From Peronospora farinosa (Eukaryota > Oomycota > Peronosporomycetes > Peronosporales > Peronosporaceae): 64,000 nucleotides of DNA. Positions 32,047 through 44,294 of this stretch are shown one piece after another. The translations under genes were made by a program, and so were the position numbers. The stretch lies in the NCBI GenBank assembly GCA_947646735.1, contig CANTFK010000285.1, positions 91,545 through 155,544 of the forward strand, in the 5' to 3' direction. The notes beneath the pieces were generated by a model. That model was not told the DNA's origin. It searched no databases and was given only the letters and a program-made list of their open reading frames with translations. Numbering within the stretch: position 1 is the first letter of the stretch; each line of letters begins with the position of its first letter.

Positions 32047-32602
32047 GTTGATAACCTCTTCCTGTCTTTGATGTGGGTGAGCTCAGCGCAAACTATAAAT
32101 GAAGTCGCATTGCTACTGCTGACTTATAACGTCTCGACGGATCGACAGCCACCTTTGCGTTTCACAAGAAAAAAACAAGCAGCTACGACAACTTTCCAGC
32201 TATGATAGTCGTTGGCGTTGCTGGAAAAGGCAGGCATTCATGGGACGAAGCAGGTCTTCTGCGCACGTAACGCCTATTTGAGCTCGTCGTTGAGCTCATT
32301 GGAGATAGTAACCTCAACGCAACCGGCTACACTGCCTGTCCAAAGGGGACACTTAAGTTGAGTCATGCCATAGCTGTAACCTTCATCGCTGAGTTCAAAT
32401 ATTGCAGACCTTGACTGGCCTCTCGACCTTATCAGCACTCGACTACAATGTGGTCAGTCGCTTTCAGCTGTAACTCTCATGGAAGAAGTCCACGTAACGA
32501 CTTTGTGTTAGCAGCAGCACGCAATTGAATCAACACTCGACCGATTTTTCGCGACACACGCCACATAACGAAACCATGCCTGAGTTTAGATACTTACAAC
32601 AT
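32047..32602. other. Intergenic stretch
   Basis: Upstream region of the mucin-like gene and 3' flank of the pogo-like gene. I see no gene. Confidence 0.5.
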
Positions 32603-34948
32603 CTACAAAACTGTGTTCTCGCCAATCTGCGACGTCTGGGTGGTCATTGCCATCGCCACGTCTGGCTGCATCAAAAGCTGCTGCTGCATCTGCTGTATCT
32701 GTTGCTGCTGTAATTGCTGGATTTGTAATACCTGTGCTTGCTGCTCCTGGGACGAAGGCTGCATTTGAGGTTGGTAGTGCTGATGCGGCTCGGCCTTCTT
32801 CATGGTGCCACGTTTGCGGTCCAGAGCTTGCTGTTCGGCTGTCTCTTTCAGTTTACGAAAAGTAGTGCGTATACTCTTCTTCGTGTGATCGTCGAAACGC
32901 AGTCGGTCCAGTTCAGGCAGCAGCACCTTAAAGCACTCGATCAGTTGCTCATTCGTCGCAGGCCCGTCGACAGGCTTTCCCACAGAGGAAGGTGTCGACA
33001 AGCCAAGCACGTCTTCCACCCCTGTGGAAGATGTCAGTACGGAGGCCGAAACTTCTCCCGAATGAACCGCATGCATGCTATGCGCTAGACCCAACGTCGA
33101 TGCCGACGATGCTGACGCTTCAATGCGAGCGTGCAACTCTTGCAAACGCGGTGTCAACTCGGTAGGCGCCACTCCTTGCTGCCTGGCTGCATCCATAACA
33201 CTAGGTGGTACCCTCTTTACATTGAGCTTGCTATCAAAGCCAGTGTTGTCTGGAACAGTAAACATAAAATCTGTTTCTTCCAGGCCGGCGCAGTGAATTC
33301 CAGCGTTCTCATCACGAGGGCTCACAAATTCATCAATAGGCAGCGGTCGCAAGATGTCGAGTGCTGACACTGTGTCGCAAATCTCCTTGTCGATATCCTC
33401 TTCGACCGACTCGAATGCTGCCAACGTTTCGGGGTTCGGCTTGGGCACGAGAATCTCCGTCGCAGCCCAACATTTGCGGATGATTTCCTCTGGCAACTCC
33501 TGCTTCCAGCAATGGCGCGCCCAACGCATAGCTTGCAGCTGCTCCACATGAAAGACATCCTGTCGCCCTGCCTCAAAGCGATCCAGCGCGTATAGCATGT
33601 GGTAGCGCCGATACCGGCGCTTAAACGCCGCAATGATGCCTGCATCTAGTGGTTGTACGGACACCATGGTCGCCATTGTTGGCACCATCGTTGCCATCGC
33701 AGATGAGTTGTGGAGGTCCAACATAGACGAAGTTGACGTCTCCGTCTCTGGTTGCAGCTTCGTAGCATCTTCTGTCTTTGTCACATCTGACTCTGTGGAA
33801 GACGCATCGAGCATCGGCGTCTCGTTCACTTCTGCCGCTGCGATAGACTGCGAAGCCTCAGATAAACTGGTACTGTCTTCAGTACTAACGGGCATGGCCA
33901 CTTGCATTGCCATGGACAAAGGCTCCATCATGGATAACGGCAAGAATTCCAGTCGGACATTGGTCAGCTCAAGCCCAAGCGAGACATGAGACGGTGCAGG
34001 AGACACGAGCAGCAGAATATAGCGACCTTCATCGCGCATCCTCGTGTCAACTGCCGAGATGTAGTCCTGGAACATAACGGGTGTCATCCACGCACGTTTG
34101 TTGTTTTGATAGTAAAAATGACGTGAATCTGCATCAAGTTCCTCAATAAGTTGTGGTACTTTACCCTGTCCAATAAACATGGGCTCCATCCGATCACTAG
34201 CATCAGCATTTACTGCAAAGACAATCGTAAGTCTTTCTTCACAATTCTCTTTTCTAGCAGCTCGTCCTCTTCCAGCTGGTTTTTCCGGTGACAACTCATA
34301 CAAAAGTCCCGTCTCCTGCATACAATAGACGTCCCGTGGATCGTACATACGAGCAGCACTTTGCAACTGCTCGATTGAATGAATAGTACTAGTCAGAGTT
34401 ACGCCGCTCATAGTATCCATTGCAGATGCAGCAGCAGCATTCCCCAATCGAATATTATATCGCTTTTTAAACCCGCCCAACCACCCATTCGAAAAACTCA
34501 TTGTAGATGTGATACCCAATTGAGAAGCTAATGCTCGTGCTTGACTTTTAATTATATCACCTGAAATTTTAAGTCCATTATGACGAGCACAAAGGACCCA
34601 ATTACAAAGTGCTGTATCCAATTCTGGATGTGTAACGAGCCCTTTTCGACGAGCTGATAAATCACGTGGTGCCATTTGTGTTAATTCTTCCGTCCGTGCA
34701 AGAATTTTCGAAATTGTCGATTGATGAGGTAAATGAGCGAGTTGAAATTCACGTTTTGCCCATTGACAAAGTTCTTGTTGCGTCATTTTTACTTGTGAAA
34801 ATTTAATACAAAGTTGACGTTTTTGAAGATTTGTCAAATTGCCCATTGGTTGAGAACGTCGTTTCTTTTTAGCGGCAGATGGCGATGATGGAAATTGTGA
34901 TAATGCCGAAGGTGGCGGTTCAGAGTCCGATGCTGGTCGTTTAAGCAT
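32603..34948 (-). CDS. CENP-B/pogo-type protein, domesticated transposase lacking catalytic residues
   Basis: 781-residue single exon. Residues ~36-90 form a psq/CENP-B-type helix-turn-helix and ~100-170 a CENPB/Tc5-type HTH (ISGDIIKSQARALASQL...SNGWLGGFKKRY). Residues ~200-450 resemble the DDE_1 domain of Tigger/pogo transposases (ERLTIVFAVNADAS, NNKRAWMT, QPLDAGIIAAFKRRYR). The first catalytic Asp is Gln (CMQETG, Q211), and the Asp of the usual DNAPSH box is lost (LLLVSPAPSH, ~315). About 90 low-complexity acidic residues (341-430) interrupt the fold before QPLD. The C-terminal ~250 residues are unrelated and end in a Gln-rich coiled segment. Probably a DNA-binding host protein. No terminal inverted repeats or TA duplications were noticed nearby. 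Confidence 0.82.
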   Translation of the reverse strand: MLKRPASDSEPPPSALSQFPSSPSAAKKKRRSQPMGNLTNLQKRQLCIKFSQVKMTQQELCQWAKREFQLAHLPHQSTISKILARTEELTQMAPRDLSARRKGLVTHPELDTALCNWVLCARHNGLKISGDIIKSQARALASQLGITSTMSFSNGWLGGFKKRYNIRLGNAAAASAMDTMSGVTLTSTIHSIEQLQSAARMYDPRDVYCMQETGLLYELSPEKPAGRGRAARKENCEERLTIVFAVNADASDRMEPMFIGQGKVPQLIEELDADSRHFYYQNNKRAWMTPVMFQDYISAVDTRMRDEGRYILLLVSPAPSHVSLGLELTNVRLEFLPLSMMEPLSMAMQVAMPVSTEDSTSLSEASQSIAAAEVNETPMLDASSTESDVTKTEDATKLQPETETSTSSMLDLHNSSAMATMVPTMATMVSVQPLDAGIIAAFKRRYRRYHMLYALDRFEAGRQDVFHVEQLQAMRWARHCWKQELPEEIIRKCWAATEILVPKPNPETLAAFESVEEDIDKEICDTVSALDILRPLPIDEFVSPRDENAGIHCAGLEETDFMFTVPDNTGFDSKLNVKRVPPSVMDAARQQGVAPTELTPRLQELHARIEASASSASTLGLAHSMHAVHSGEVSASVLTSSTGVEDVLGLSTPSSVGKPVDGPATNEQLIECFKVLLPELDRLRFDDHTKKSIRTTFRKLKETAEQQALDRKRGTMKKAEPHQHYQPQMQPSSQEQQAQVLQIQQLQQQQIQQMQQQLLMQPDVAMAMTTQTSQIGENTVL

Positions 34949-36026
34949 GTTTATGATTGGTGATGACGAAGAGGGGGAAAATGGAGTTATGTAGTGGGAG
35001 TCAGTTTGACAGGCGGAGAATAAAGTGAGGGTGAAGTGGTGTGGTAGACAGAAATTGCATGTGGTTTACGTATGTGTAGACGCAAAAGATCGATTTGATA
35101 CTGAAAGACTGCGATTGAGAGGAATTTGAAAATTACTCGCTAGTGCCCACAAGTCATTCATGTATTTCAACACTTTATGATGAAGATCACGATCGCCTTT
35201 AATACATGCAGCCCATTCTTGTGTTTTTTTGACCTCGATACTCATTTGTTTTGTACTCGAAATTTCCTATACACGCTTTGCATATCCAAGGCAAAGACGC
35301 GTATTTGGCTGGTCAATGCCTCAAAGCTGAAGCTAGAAGAGAGGGTCATATGTTGTTCGTGTTCGATAAATTAAAGTCGGTATCACATTAAACTGTCGAA
35401 CGATGTCTCGACAACATTGGCGCCTGCCCGTATCCCAAACTCCCTTGTGTCTCCCTACACGGCTCCTACACTGTTTCACTCTCAGCAAGTCTTGATGATA
35501 TCCAGCTACTTGCATTGCGGCCGTCCTTTGACGTAGAAACTTGTAGTGGAAAAATCATTCCAATATCACTCGAGACTGTCGCGCTACGTGGACTCGTCGA
35601 ATGTTTCAGTATTCAAGACGGTAGACGCACAGGCAACAGTTGCCTGCTTACTGCCCAGCAATTCAGCTCGCGACAGAAGTGCTTCCAGGACAATAACGCT
35701 CGTGTCAAGACTACAAATCGTACACAACCACAAGTTTATGCCATCGCTGAACTGCAAAAGTACTTGGAAACCGACAAGATCACGAACTTTGACGTTGGAT
35801 ACAAGTGCACGTTAAATCAACAGATCGGAATGGGCCGTCTCAACAGGGTGGAAGTAGTAACTCAGGTTCTAAAGCCCCACTGACCATCACTCCTGCTACG
35901 ACAATATTTTCAAAAAAAATCAAAAACTACAACCTTTCAGAGTTAATCTTACAATTTTCAAGTAAATATCTTTTGTCTATTTTCACAAATTTAGAGTGCG
36001 CGTAAAGGAAACGAAGGACAACCAGC
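34949..36026. other. Divergent intergenic region, pogo-like gene / SMC4
   Basis: Contains an FPR match (CATTTTCCC, minus strand, 34975-34983) 27 bp before the pogo-like ATG. An open frame at 35515-35883 (122 codons) has no recognisable domain and no promoter sign; I do not call it a gene. Just before SMC4 (35968-35996) a TTTTCACAAATTTAG stretch is a weak Inr/FPR-like candidate. Confidence 0.45.
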
Positions 36027-39000
36027 ATGACAGCAGAAGACGTAGACGCGACCGTAACGTCGACAACGACAGAGGAAGAGACGCAGAAAACTATGAATAT
36101 AGAAACGGAGGAGACTATAACGTCGCCGCATGCACTGGTTTCTCCCGCTGTCTCAACTCCACCAGTCTTAACACCAGTCAAAGTTACGCCAGTCAAACGT
36201 CTAATGATCATTAAAATGCAATTGGAAAATTTCAAATCATACGCTGGAAAAGTCGAGATTGGGCCTTTCCATAAATGTTTTAGTGCTGTCGTTGGCCCCA
36301 ATGGAAGTGGCAAATCCAATGTCATTGATGCGTTGCTCTTTGTATTTGGCAAACGAGCATCCAAATTACGTCTAAAAAAGGTCTCGGAGCTTGTACATCG
36401 CTCTGCGGACTTTCCTAACCTTGAAATGGCTACAGTTTCGGTTTTTTTTCAAGAGATTATTGACACGGACGAAGGTGACGCTGATACAGTGACAGATAAT
36501 GAAGCCAACTACACTGTCGTCCCTAATTCCAGCTTCAGTGTCACACGTACAGCCACAAAAAACAATGTGAGCAAGTACTTTGTGAATGAAAGACCTCGGA
36601 ATTTTACATACGTGACGGAGTTACTGCAGGAGAAAGGAATTGACTTGGATAACAATCGATTTCTCATTTTACAAGGAGAAGTCGAACAGATTGCCATGAT
36701 GAAAAGTAAAGGAGCAGAAGGTACGAATGAGGATGGATTGCTCGAGTATCTCGAAGACATTATTGGCTCCAATGTTTATGTGGAGCCGACGGAACGAGTG
36801 TGGGACGAGGTGGAACGCTGCAATGACGTGCGTGGGAATAAAGTAAATCGTGTCAAGCTTGTGGAGAAAGAAAAGGCGCATTTGGAAGGACCTCGTGCCG
36901 AAGCGCTTGAGTATCTCCGTAAAGAAAAGGAAGTGTACATGAAGACAAACATTCTGTACCAATTGTGGATTCAAGAGGCGTCAAAGAACCGCAAGTTGTG
37001 TGAGTCTAAACGTGATGAGCTGCAGGCCAAATACAAGGCAGAGCTAGCACGCATGGAGAAAAATCGTGAAGAATTGCAGTCCGTGGAAGCTGTTTACCAA
37101 CGAGTGAAGAGCGAGCACGATGAAGTTGCCAAACAACTGGACGAGTTAAAGTCGGAATACGCTGACTTTGAAAAGCAAGACGTGAAGTTGCGAGAAGAGC
37201 TAAAGTACGCCAAGGAACAGCAGAAGGAGCTGCAGTCAACGCAAAAGAAAGAGCTAAAGAAGCAGAAGAACATTGAGCAAAAAGTGCAGGAAAATGAGGA
37301 GCTAGTGCCGGAGTTGGAAATGGAAGTAGAGAAGTTGCAGACGAAACTCAAGAAGCAAGAGCAGGTGCTGGAGGGTATTCTTGAGGGTCACAAGGAAGAA
37401 ACGGCCAAGTTACGTAGCACCATGGAGGCTATTCAGCATGATATGGAGCCGTTTCAGACAGAAATGAATGCTCTGCGGTCTGTGATCGACACAACGGAGA
37501 CGGAGATCCAGCTTGTGGAGGAGCCTGTGACTAATGCTAAGAAGGCACTTGAAGCCAACGCCTGCGGTATAGTCGAGGCCGAAGCGAACCTGCGCGGGCT
37601 CGAAGAAGACCAGAATGAGAAACGTGAAAAGCTCGCCAAGATGAAGGACCGCATTGTCGTCGCCGAGCAAGAGTTGGACGACGTTAAAGGCAGAGATACT
37701 TCTGTTGCAGAGAAATACCGTGAGGCGCGCACAAAAGCTGAAGAGGCCTCTGTCGCGGTGCAATCACATGCAACTCGGAATCGTATGCTCCGGGAGCTTC
37801 TTGATGCATCCAAACCAGGTATGCCACTTGAAAATGCTGGGCTGTTCGGTCGCCTGGGTGACCTTGGTGCAATCGAGGGCAAGTACGACGTCGCCATCTC
37901 AACTGCTTGTGGCGCGCTTAACAATTTGGTTGTTGCGACGACTTCGGGCGCGCAAGCGTGTGTGGCATATCTACGTAAACATAACTTGGGACGCACTACG
38001 TTCCTGATTTTGGAGCAATTGGGTTATCTTAAGGCGAAGTATACTCAGCATTTTCGTGGTGTCAATGCTCCTTCCGGACACCAAGTCCCGCGACTGTTTG
38101 ACTTGGTGAAAGTGAATGATGACAAGTACCTGCCAGCGTTTTACTATGCTCTGCGTGACACACTGGTGGCTAAAGACCTAGATGAGGCTTCAGCGATTGC
38201 TTATCAAGGACGCCAATGCAAATATCGTGTCGTAACTTTAGACGGACAGTTGGTGGAGATGTCCGGCGCAATGTCAGGCGGTGGTAAGCGAGCCCGCAGT
38301 GGCGGTATGTCGAGCACGCTTGCGAGCGGTTTAAGCGAGGATGAGATTCGAGTTCTACAAGAGGAGGCATCGTCTCTGCGAAACGAATTGGAACAGATTC
38401 GTGACGAGAAAGCTTCGCTTGAAAAAGAGCTGTCGCAACTGACCCGCAAAATTGAGCAATATGAGAAGGATCTGCCCAAGATCGAGTTGGACGTGAGGGC
38501 TACCAAGACGCGTCTCGAAGATTTTAAAAAGAACAAAAGTTTACTGGAAAAGCAAACGACGCTGTCCGCTAATGCGAAGAAGCAAGTTGACAAGCTCAAG
38601 AACACGAAGACCGTCAAGGAAGCTGAGTACAAAGCTACAAAGATGAAAGTGGATAAAATGGCTACGAAGCTTGCCAAAATGAAGGAGCAGATTCTTGATG
38701 TAGGTGGCGAGAAGCTGCGCAAGGAGCAGGATGTGGCAAATAAGATCACAAAGCAAATTGCTGAGAAAACGAAACAAATGACCAAGATTCGCGTTGATTT
38801 TAAAAGCTGCCAAAAGAACACCGAAAAGAATGAGCAGGCCCTAAAGAAGATTGAGGAGGATATTGAAGCAGCGAAAGCGAAGATCAAAGACACGCGTGAG
38901 CAGATTTACTGCAATGGAGGAGAAAGCCCTTGCAGTCCTTGAGAAGTGCAATGCCATTCAAGAGCAGGTTACTGCGAAGGAGAAGGAGCTCCGCAAGGAC

Positions 39001-40242
39001 GAGTCAAAGTACCGAAAGTTGAAGAAGGAGTACGACGGGATGGCAAGTGCAGAAGTTGATCTGTCCAACAGCTTGGAGGACTGCGAAAAAATGTTGGAAG
39101 AAAACGCAAAGAAAGAGACATTCTGGAAAGCAAAACTTACGTCTCTCCATACAGCTTTCATTACGGAGCAAGAACACAATGCGGGTGTTTTCGAGGATGA
39201 ATCAGATTTGCCCGCTCGGAAGCGTCAAAAGAAGAGCAAGGATGCTGACCGAGACGAAGCAATGGATGAGCAAAAGGAGGAGCACAGAGAGGACGAAGAC
39301 AGTGACGAGGAGGAAGACGCAAACTTGGATGTAACGCTGGAGAAGCTTCCAATGTTAGAGGCTGTAGCTCTTTCTCGCTACAGCAAGGAGGAAATGAAGT
39401 ATGAGATCTCCGTGCTTGAACAGCAGCGTGACGAGCTCAAAGCAAACGTAAACATGAGCGCACTGACAGAGTACAAGCAAAAAGAAGAAGAGTACAAGGC
39501 TCGCGTTGTGGAACTGGAGGAAGCAACGAAGTTTCGTGATTTGAAGCGCCGCGAATACGATGAGTTGCGGCGCAAGCGACTGGAGGAGTTCATGACAGGC
39601 TTCCGCATCATAACGCTAAAACTGAAGGAGATGTATCAGATGATTACGCTCGGCGGTGATGCTGAGCTGGAGCTTGTGGATTCGTTGGACCCGTTCTCAG
39701 AAGGTGTGGTTTTCAGCGTGAGGCCTTCAAAAAAGAGCTGGAAACACATTTCAAACCTATCTGGTGGAGAGAAGACCCTTGCTTCGCTAGCGCTCGTGTT
39801 TGCATTGCACCACTACAAACCGACGCCATTATACGTCATGGATGAGATTGATGCAGCACTGGATTTCAAAAACGTGTCGATCGTGGGCAACTACATTAAG
39901 CAGCGTACGCGCAATGCGCAGTTCATCATCATCTCTTTGCGTAACAATATGTTCGAGCTTGCAGATCGTCTAGTAGGTATTTACAAGACGAACGATGCCA
40001 CGAAGAGTGTGACAATTAACCCGAAGATTTACGAGCAAGGCACCACGCAGGCCTCGAACGGAACGACGACGCCAGTGACGAAGAGCTCTAAATGTTCCAT
40101 AATGAACAGTCCCGCGAGTGGCCGTCGTCAGTCCGTAAAAAAGGCTCGGCGGTCAAGCCAGCAGTCGGTGACGTCCCCTTCAGTACAGCGAAGCGCTACT
40201 GCGCCGAGCACACCACTGCAGGACCGAACCAACAGGTCGTAG
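36027..40242 (+). CDS. SMC4: Condensin subunit SMC4 (one internal frameshift)
   Basis: Two overlapping frames (36027-38942 and 38851-40242) together encode ~1400 residues of the SMC4 ATPase. It contains an N-terminal Walker A (GPNGSGKS, residues 90-97) after a 60-residue leader, the Q-loop region LILQGEVEQIA, a long coiled coil, the hinge at ~600-740 (GLFGRLGDLGAI...), the second coil and the C-terminal ABC signature LSGGEKTLASLALVFALHHY with Walker B DEIDAALD. In condensin it pairs with SMC2 and compacts mitotic chromosomes. The frame changes by one position inside 38851-38942, in the coiled coil; no plausible intron fits, so it is either a sequencing/assembly indel or a real lesion. Both halves are otherwise free of stops. 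The basic C-terminal tail ends QDRTNRS. Confidence 0.92.
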
Positions 40243-40973
40243 GTAAAGCAGCGATTCTTCGTGGTGAAGTCAAGCTTTCATTGACGTCGCTGGTGACTAT
40301 TTGTTGTGCAGTGCATCACCCAGAATGTCAAGCCGACTCTAGAAAGCAAATGACAGGCAAGCGGACATTTAGCTGAGGAAGATTGAAAGTAAGGTGTCTC
40401 CTATCAACTACCTCATGAAATACAATAAAGAACAGCTGAAGAGGCACGAACGAAGCTCGTGGAACAAATATCGAGTAGCATAAGCAAAGAGAATGGTCTA
40501 GAGCATTTTTCGCGTACAGAGACTTTCACGTATATAACTTCTCAAGCTCATCTTTTTGTAGTATTTGGAATGGTATCCACAACTTCTACCCGTTAATTTG
40601 GCATAGCATCCGAGGAGCGCATGAATAGAAAATGCATACGTCATATACACTGGACTATGATTGCATGTACGCCTGATTTATAACAGCAGTATATGGGACG
40701 TGAACTGTCCAGCACCCAGGCGACAGCATCTCACCAAAGAATTGCTTTTCACAATGCAGATGTGTACGAGAATTATCGCAGTCTTTCACTCCGGTTTAAT
40801 TGATGTGCTCCACCTTACATGGTGTAGCTGACATCACCCATCAGGATTCCACTCACAACCAATTCGACCGACCTACTCATCCGGCCATTTAACGTCGCTC
40901 TTGGTGCTGCTACTTCGCCTACTACGTCGCTATTCTTTTGCAATTGTCTCCGTTCCATAAAGAGTAAAAGTTT
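40243..40973. other. Intergenic region between SMC4 and UBA3
   Basis: No supportable gene. The last ~60 bp is pyrimidine-rich and likely holds the UBA3 promoter, but no good Inr match was found. Confidence 0.45.
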
Positions 40974-42521
40974 ATGGCCTCATCGTTTGCCCATTCTTCA
41001 TCGCCATCGTCGATAGCTCAGAAGAAGCCCAAACTCAGTCATCCTGATCCTGCACCTGTCTCGTCAACGTCACAGGTTTCACTAACCACTGCCACGTCAT
41101 CCTGCCGGCTTGAATCGACACCTTGTATGAAGACCATCACTCTGCACTCGGTACGCAATAATCAGCGTCATTGGGATCTGCTGCGTCTACTGAGCCATCG
41201 GACGGCTTTCCCTAATGAGACTTCAGCTGTTGCATTGGGCGAGTTTGATCCTGCTACTTCACAGGACACTTTTGAGTTTTTACAGGACGAATGTCGCGTA
41301 TTAATTATCGGTGCAGGCGGATTAGGGTGTGAACTACTAAAAGACGTGGTCCTATCTGGATTTACTAAAGTGGACATTATTGATATGGACACTATTGACG
41401 TTTCGAATTTAAACCGACAATTTTTATTTCGAGCCACTGACGTTGGCAAGTCAAAAGCAGAATGTGCTGCTGCTTTTGTGCGGAATCGCATGATGTCAAG
41501 TCAGATGAACCCTCAAGAGCTCATGGTGGACATTATCCCGCATTTTAAAAAAGTACAGGACATGGACGCTGAATTTTACCGTCAGTTTCACGTAATTCTC
41601 TCGGGACTGGACAATATTGAAGCGCGTCGGTATTTGAATTCTATTGTTGTGTCTTTAGCTGATGTGGACGAGGACGGAGAAGTGGACCCTTTGACAATTA
41701 TTCCATTGATTGACGGAGGTACCGAAGGTCTTCGTGGTCAGGCACGAGTGATCATCCCGAGGATCACGAGCTGTTTTGAGTGCTCACTCGAGTCCTTTCC
41801 GCCCCAAAAGAGTTTTCCTATGTGCACCATTGCCGAAACGCCGAGACAACCGGCACACTGCATTGCTTATGCTTTCATAGTACTCTGGCCAAGGCTATTC
41901 CCCGAGAAGAAGCTGGACAAGGACTCACCGGAGCACATGCAATGGGTTTACCAAACCGCCAAGGATCGAGCTGAGCAGTTTGGAATCTCCGGCGTTACGT
42001 ACAGTCTAACGCTGGGAGTAGTAAAAAACATTATTCCAGCTGTGGCCTCAACGAACGCGGTTGTAGCTGCCATGTGCGTGAGTGAGGCACTCAAGGCCAT
42101 GAGCTACTGCAGTCGCTTAATGAACAACTATCACATGCACATGGGTGCCACAGGCTGTTACTCACACACTTTCCAGTACGAGCGCAAGACAGATTGTGTT
42201 GTTTGCTCCTCGCAGCAAAAGACGCTGCATGTGGATCCGGACTCCATGACACTGCAGAAGTTGATAGACGAGCTCTGCGGCGACAAGTTTCGGTTGTTGA
42301 AGCCTTCGATCAGCTCAGGCACTGCCAACCTGTTCATGCAGGGTCCGCCAGCTCTTCGTGCTGCTACTAGCAACAACCTAGCCAAGACGCTGCGAGAACT
42401 AGTGAAGGACGGAGAAAGTCTTACGATCACGGATGCTGTTTTTGCAGGCGACTTGGCGCTGTCATTGCAGATTATGTTCAAGCGGAAGATAAACGATGTC
42501 GTCACGTCAATGGAGACTTAA
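40974..42521 (+). CDS. UBA3: NEDD8-activating enzyme E1 catalytic subunit UBA3
   Basis: 515 residues, single exon. The adenylation domain has the ATP-binding GAGGLGCE (113-120), DMDTIDVSNLNRQFLFR and the Asp/Arg-rich loop. The Zn ligands are CFEC (267/270) and CVVC (408/411), and the catalytic Cys that forms the NEDD8 thioester is C284 in FPMCTIAETPRQPAHC. A C-terminal ubiquitin-fold domain that recruits UBC12 follows (~425-515). With its partner APP-BP1 (not in this window) it activates NEDD8 for cullin modification. The N-terminal ~50 residues are Ser/Thr/Pro-rich and family-specific. Length (~460 in animals) and motif order fit UBA3 better than UBA2 or UBA1. Confidence 0.95.
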   Translation: MASSFAHSSSPSSIAQKKPKLSHPDPAPVSSTSQVSLTTATSSCRLESTPCMKTITLHSVRNNQRHWDLLRLLSHRTAFPNETSAVALGEFDPATSQDTFEFLQDECRVLIIGAGGLGCELLKDVVLSGFTKVDIIDMDTIDVSNLNRQFLFRATDVGKSKAECAAAFVRNRMMSSQMNPQELMVDIIPHFKKVQDMDAEFYRQFHVILSGLDNIEARRYLNSIVVSLADVDEDGEVDPLTIIPLIDGGTEGLRGQARVIIPRITSCFECSLESFPPQKSFPMCTIAETPRQPAHCIAYAFIVLWPRLFPEKKLDKDSPEHMQWVYQTAKDRAEQFGISGVTYSLTLGVVKNIIPAVASTNAVVAAMCVSEALKAMSYCSRLMNNYHMHMGATGCYSHTFQYERKTDCVVCSSQQKTLHVDPDSMTLQKLIDELCGDKFRLLKPSISSGTANLFMQGPPALRAATSNNLAKTLRELVKDGESLTITDAVFAGDLALSLQIMFKRKINDVVTSMET

Positions 42522-44207
42522 GTGATAATCGAAGTAAGCTGCGTTGCTACTCTCGATTAACATGATCATACTGGCACGTCGAGATTCAACATACTCTTAG
42601 ACGTCCTAGGTGAGGATGTCTAGATCCAATGCACAGCTATAGTTTGTTTAACTATAATTGTTTGATAATGCAGTATGAAGCATCATGTTACGTGATGTCT
42701 TGTTCGTCCGAGCGCATGAACATCTTGACATATCGAGGCGATACGGTCAATGTGCCGAATCCAACACACTATGAGACAGGCACCTGAACATGTTACAACG
42801 CACATTCACCAAGGAACGATATCAAGGCGTAGGCGGCAGCAGCCATGGCAGCATGCCACTCTTGTGAAGTTTCGATGATTTTGCATCCAGAGGACGATGC
42901 AATGTCATGAAGTGGAACAAGTGTGGAACCACCACTAGCTCGTCGTCTTCATCATTGTCCCAAACCACTAGTCTCTGAAATGGTAACGTTTGTGCTCTCC
43001 TACAATAATTCTCTGGCGGGCGTATGTGCACTTGGTCATGTTACGAGTTAGTGAATTTCCTGCGGATGAGTGGAATGATATTCTTAAATGACCAATGCCA
43101 TACTGTATTTTTAGTACGATGGAAGCCCCTGCTAGTGCTCTCGCCATCCTACTAACTCCGCCAACACACGATAAATTAAATGACGCGAGGTATCCGTAGC
43201 AGTTGCACCTATTAATGCATCTACAGGAATTCTATGAGCTCTTTTAGCCGTCATACAGCATTTCGACTCTGGACAAGACAAATGCGCAGACAATGAGGTT
43301 GTTTTTACAGACGTGGGTTTCTAGTCGCTGGTGGATAAACTAATTGTCCTTGCGACTGACCTCGTGAACAAAATTGATCAAAAGCTGCAGATGATTGGCA
43401 ACTTGCTAACTAAGCAGGACGACCACGTGGTCGAGGTATTTTTTATATACTGCATCCGGAAGTAAGGGTAAGGATATTTCGGCTAAACAGCGTGGTAATA
43501 AGCAGGTGCTTTACACGATGGGCTGCGAAGCGCAGGGGAAAACAGCGTCTGAGCACATACATAATGACCAGTCTCTGACGCTGCAACAAGCCTCATGCAT
43601 GAATGCAGTGGTATATCAGCAAAAAGGACGGCTTAGACGATAAGTTGTTGGCATTAGACAAGAAGTTTTCAGAGCTGAGGTTGGTGCCGCCAGATCTGCA
43701 CTTACAGATCTGTGCGAATCGCATTGACCATCATCAAAGATTGGTGGCAATTGTGGAGACAGTGCAAGGTAACGACGCCTTGTGGTGCGGTAGAGAATAC
43801 GTGATGACACATACATAACTCTGTCTCTAGCATTTCGATCGGATGACCGGAAGCGTTGCCATAGAGAAAAACATGCATTAACACAAGTGTACCCGATCTA
43901 AAGAAGGTGGACAGTAAAATGTGTGGATGAGACACGATCACATTGTGCGAGCATCAAGTAAATTCATACTTGACATGATCGAAACTAAAATAACTGAAGG
44001 TAGTCGATACGTCAATGGGTCACTACGCAGTAAGATAATAAATCATCGAAGAAAAGTGCAACTGCGTGGAATAGCAACGACATCTTTAACGTTCAGAGAT
44101 GAGAAACTGACCAGCGCAGGGTTCGATTATGGAAAAAATTTTGGACACCTCACGTCAGTCACTGCGATAAATCTTCGACAGGCTCTCTCACCTCAAAAAA
44201 TCTCTCG
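42522..44207. other. Intergenic region
   Basis: 1.7 kb without a recognised gene. Fragmentary frames at ~43300-43818 have a helical composition (KKDGLDDKLLALDKKF) and may be remains of a coiled-coil gene, but no family can be named. Confidence 0.4.
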
Positions 44208-44294
44208 GTTCGTATGGCTGGATGCGGGATAGACTTGCTCAGTTCGTATGGCTGGACGCGGGATAGACTTGCTTAGTTCGTATGGCTGAACGCA
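44208..44294. repeat. 34-bp tandem repeat (2.5 copies)
   Basis: Units begin GTTCGTATGGCTGG at 44208, 44242 and 44276; the second is nearly identical to the first and the third is partial. Confidence 0.8.

Noticed and set aside
35515..35883. 122-codon frame upstream of SMC4
   Set aside because: No recognisable domain, no core promoter and unremarkable composition.
38900..38925. Tiny intron in SMC4 (GTGAGC...AG, about 20-25 bp)
   Set aside because: Too short to be spliced; all other introns in the window are 66 bp or longer. A frameshift is more likely.
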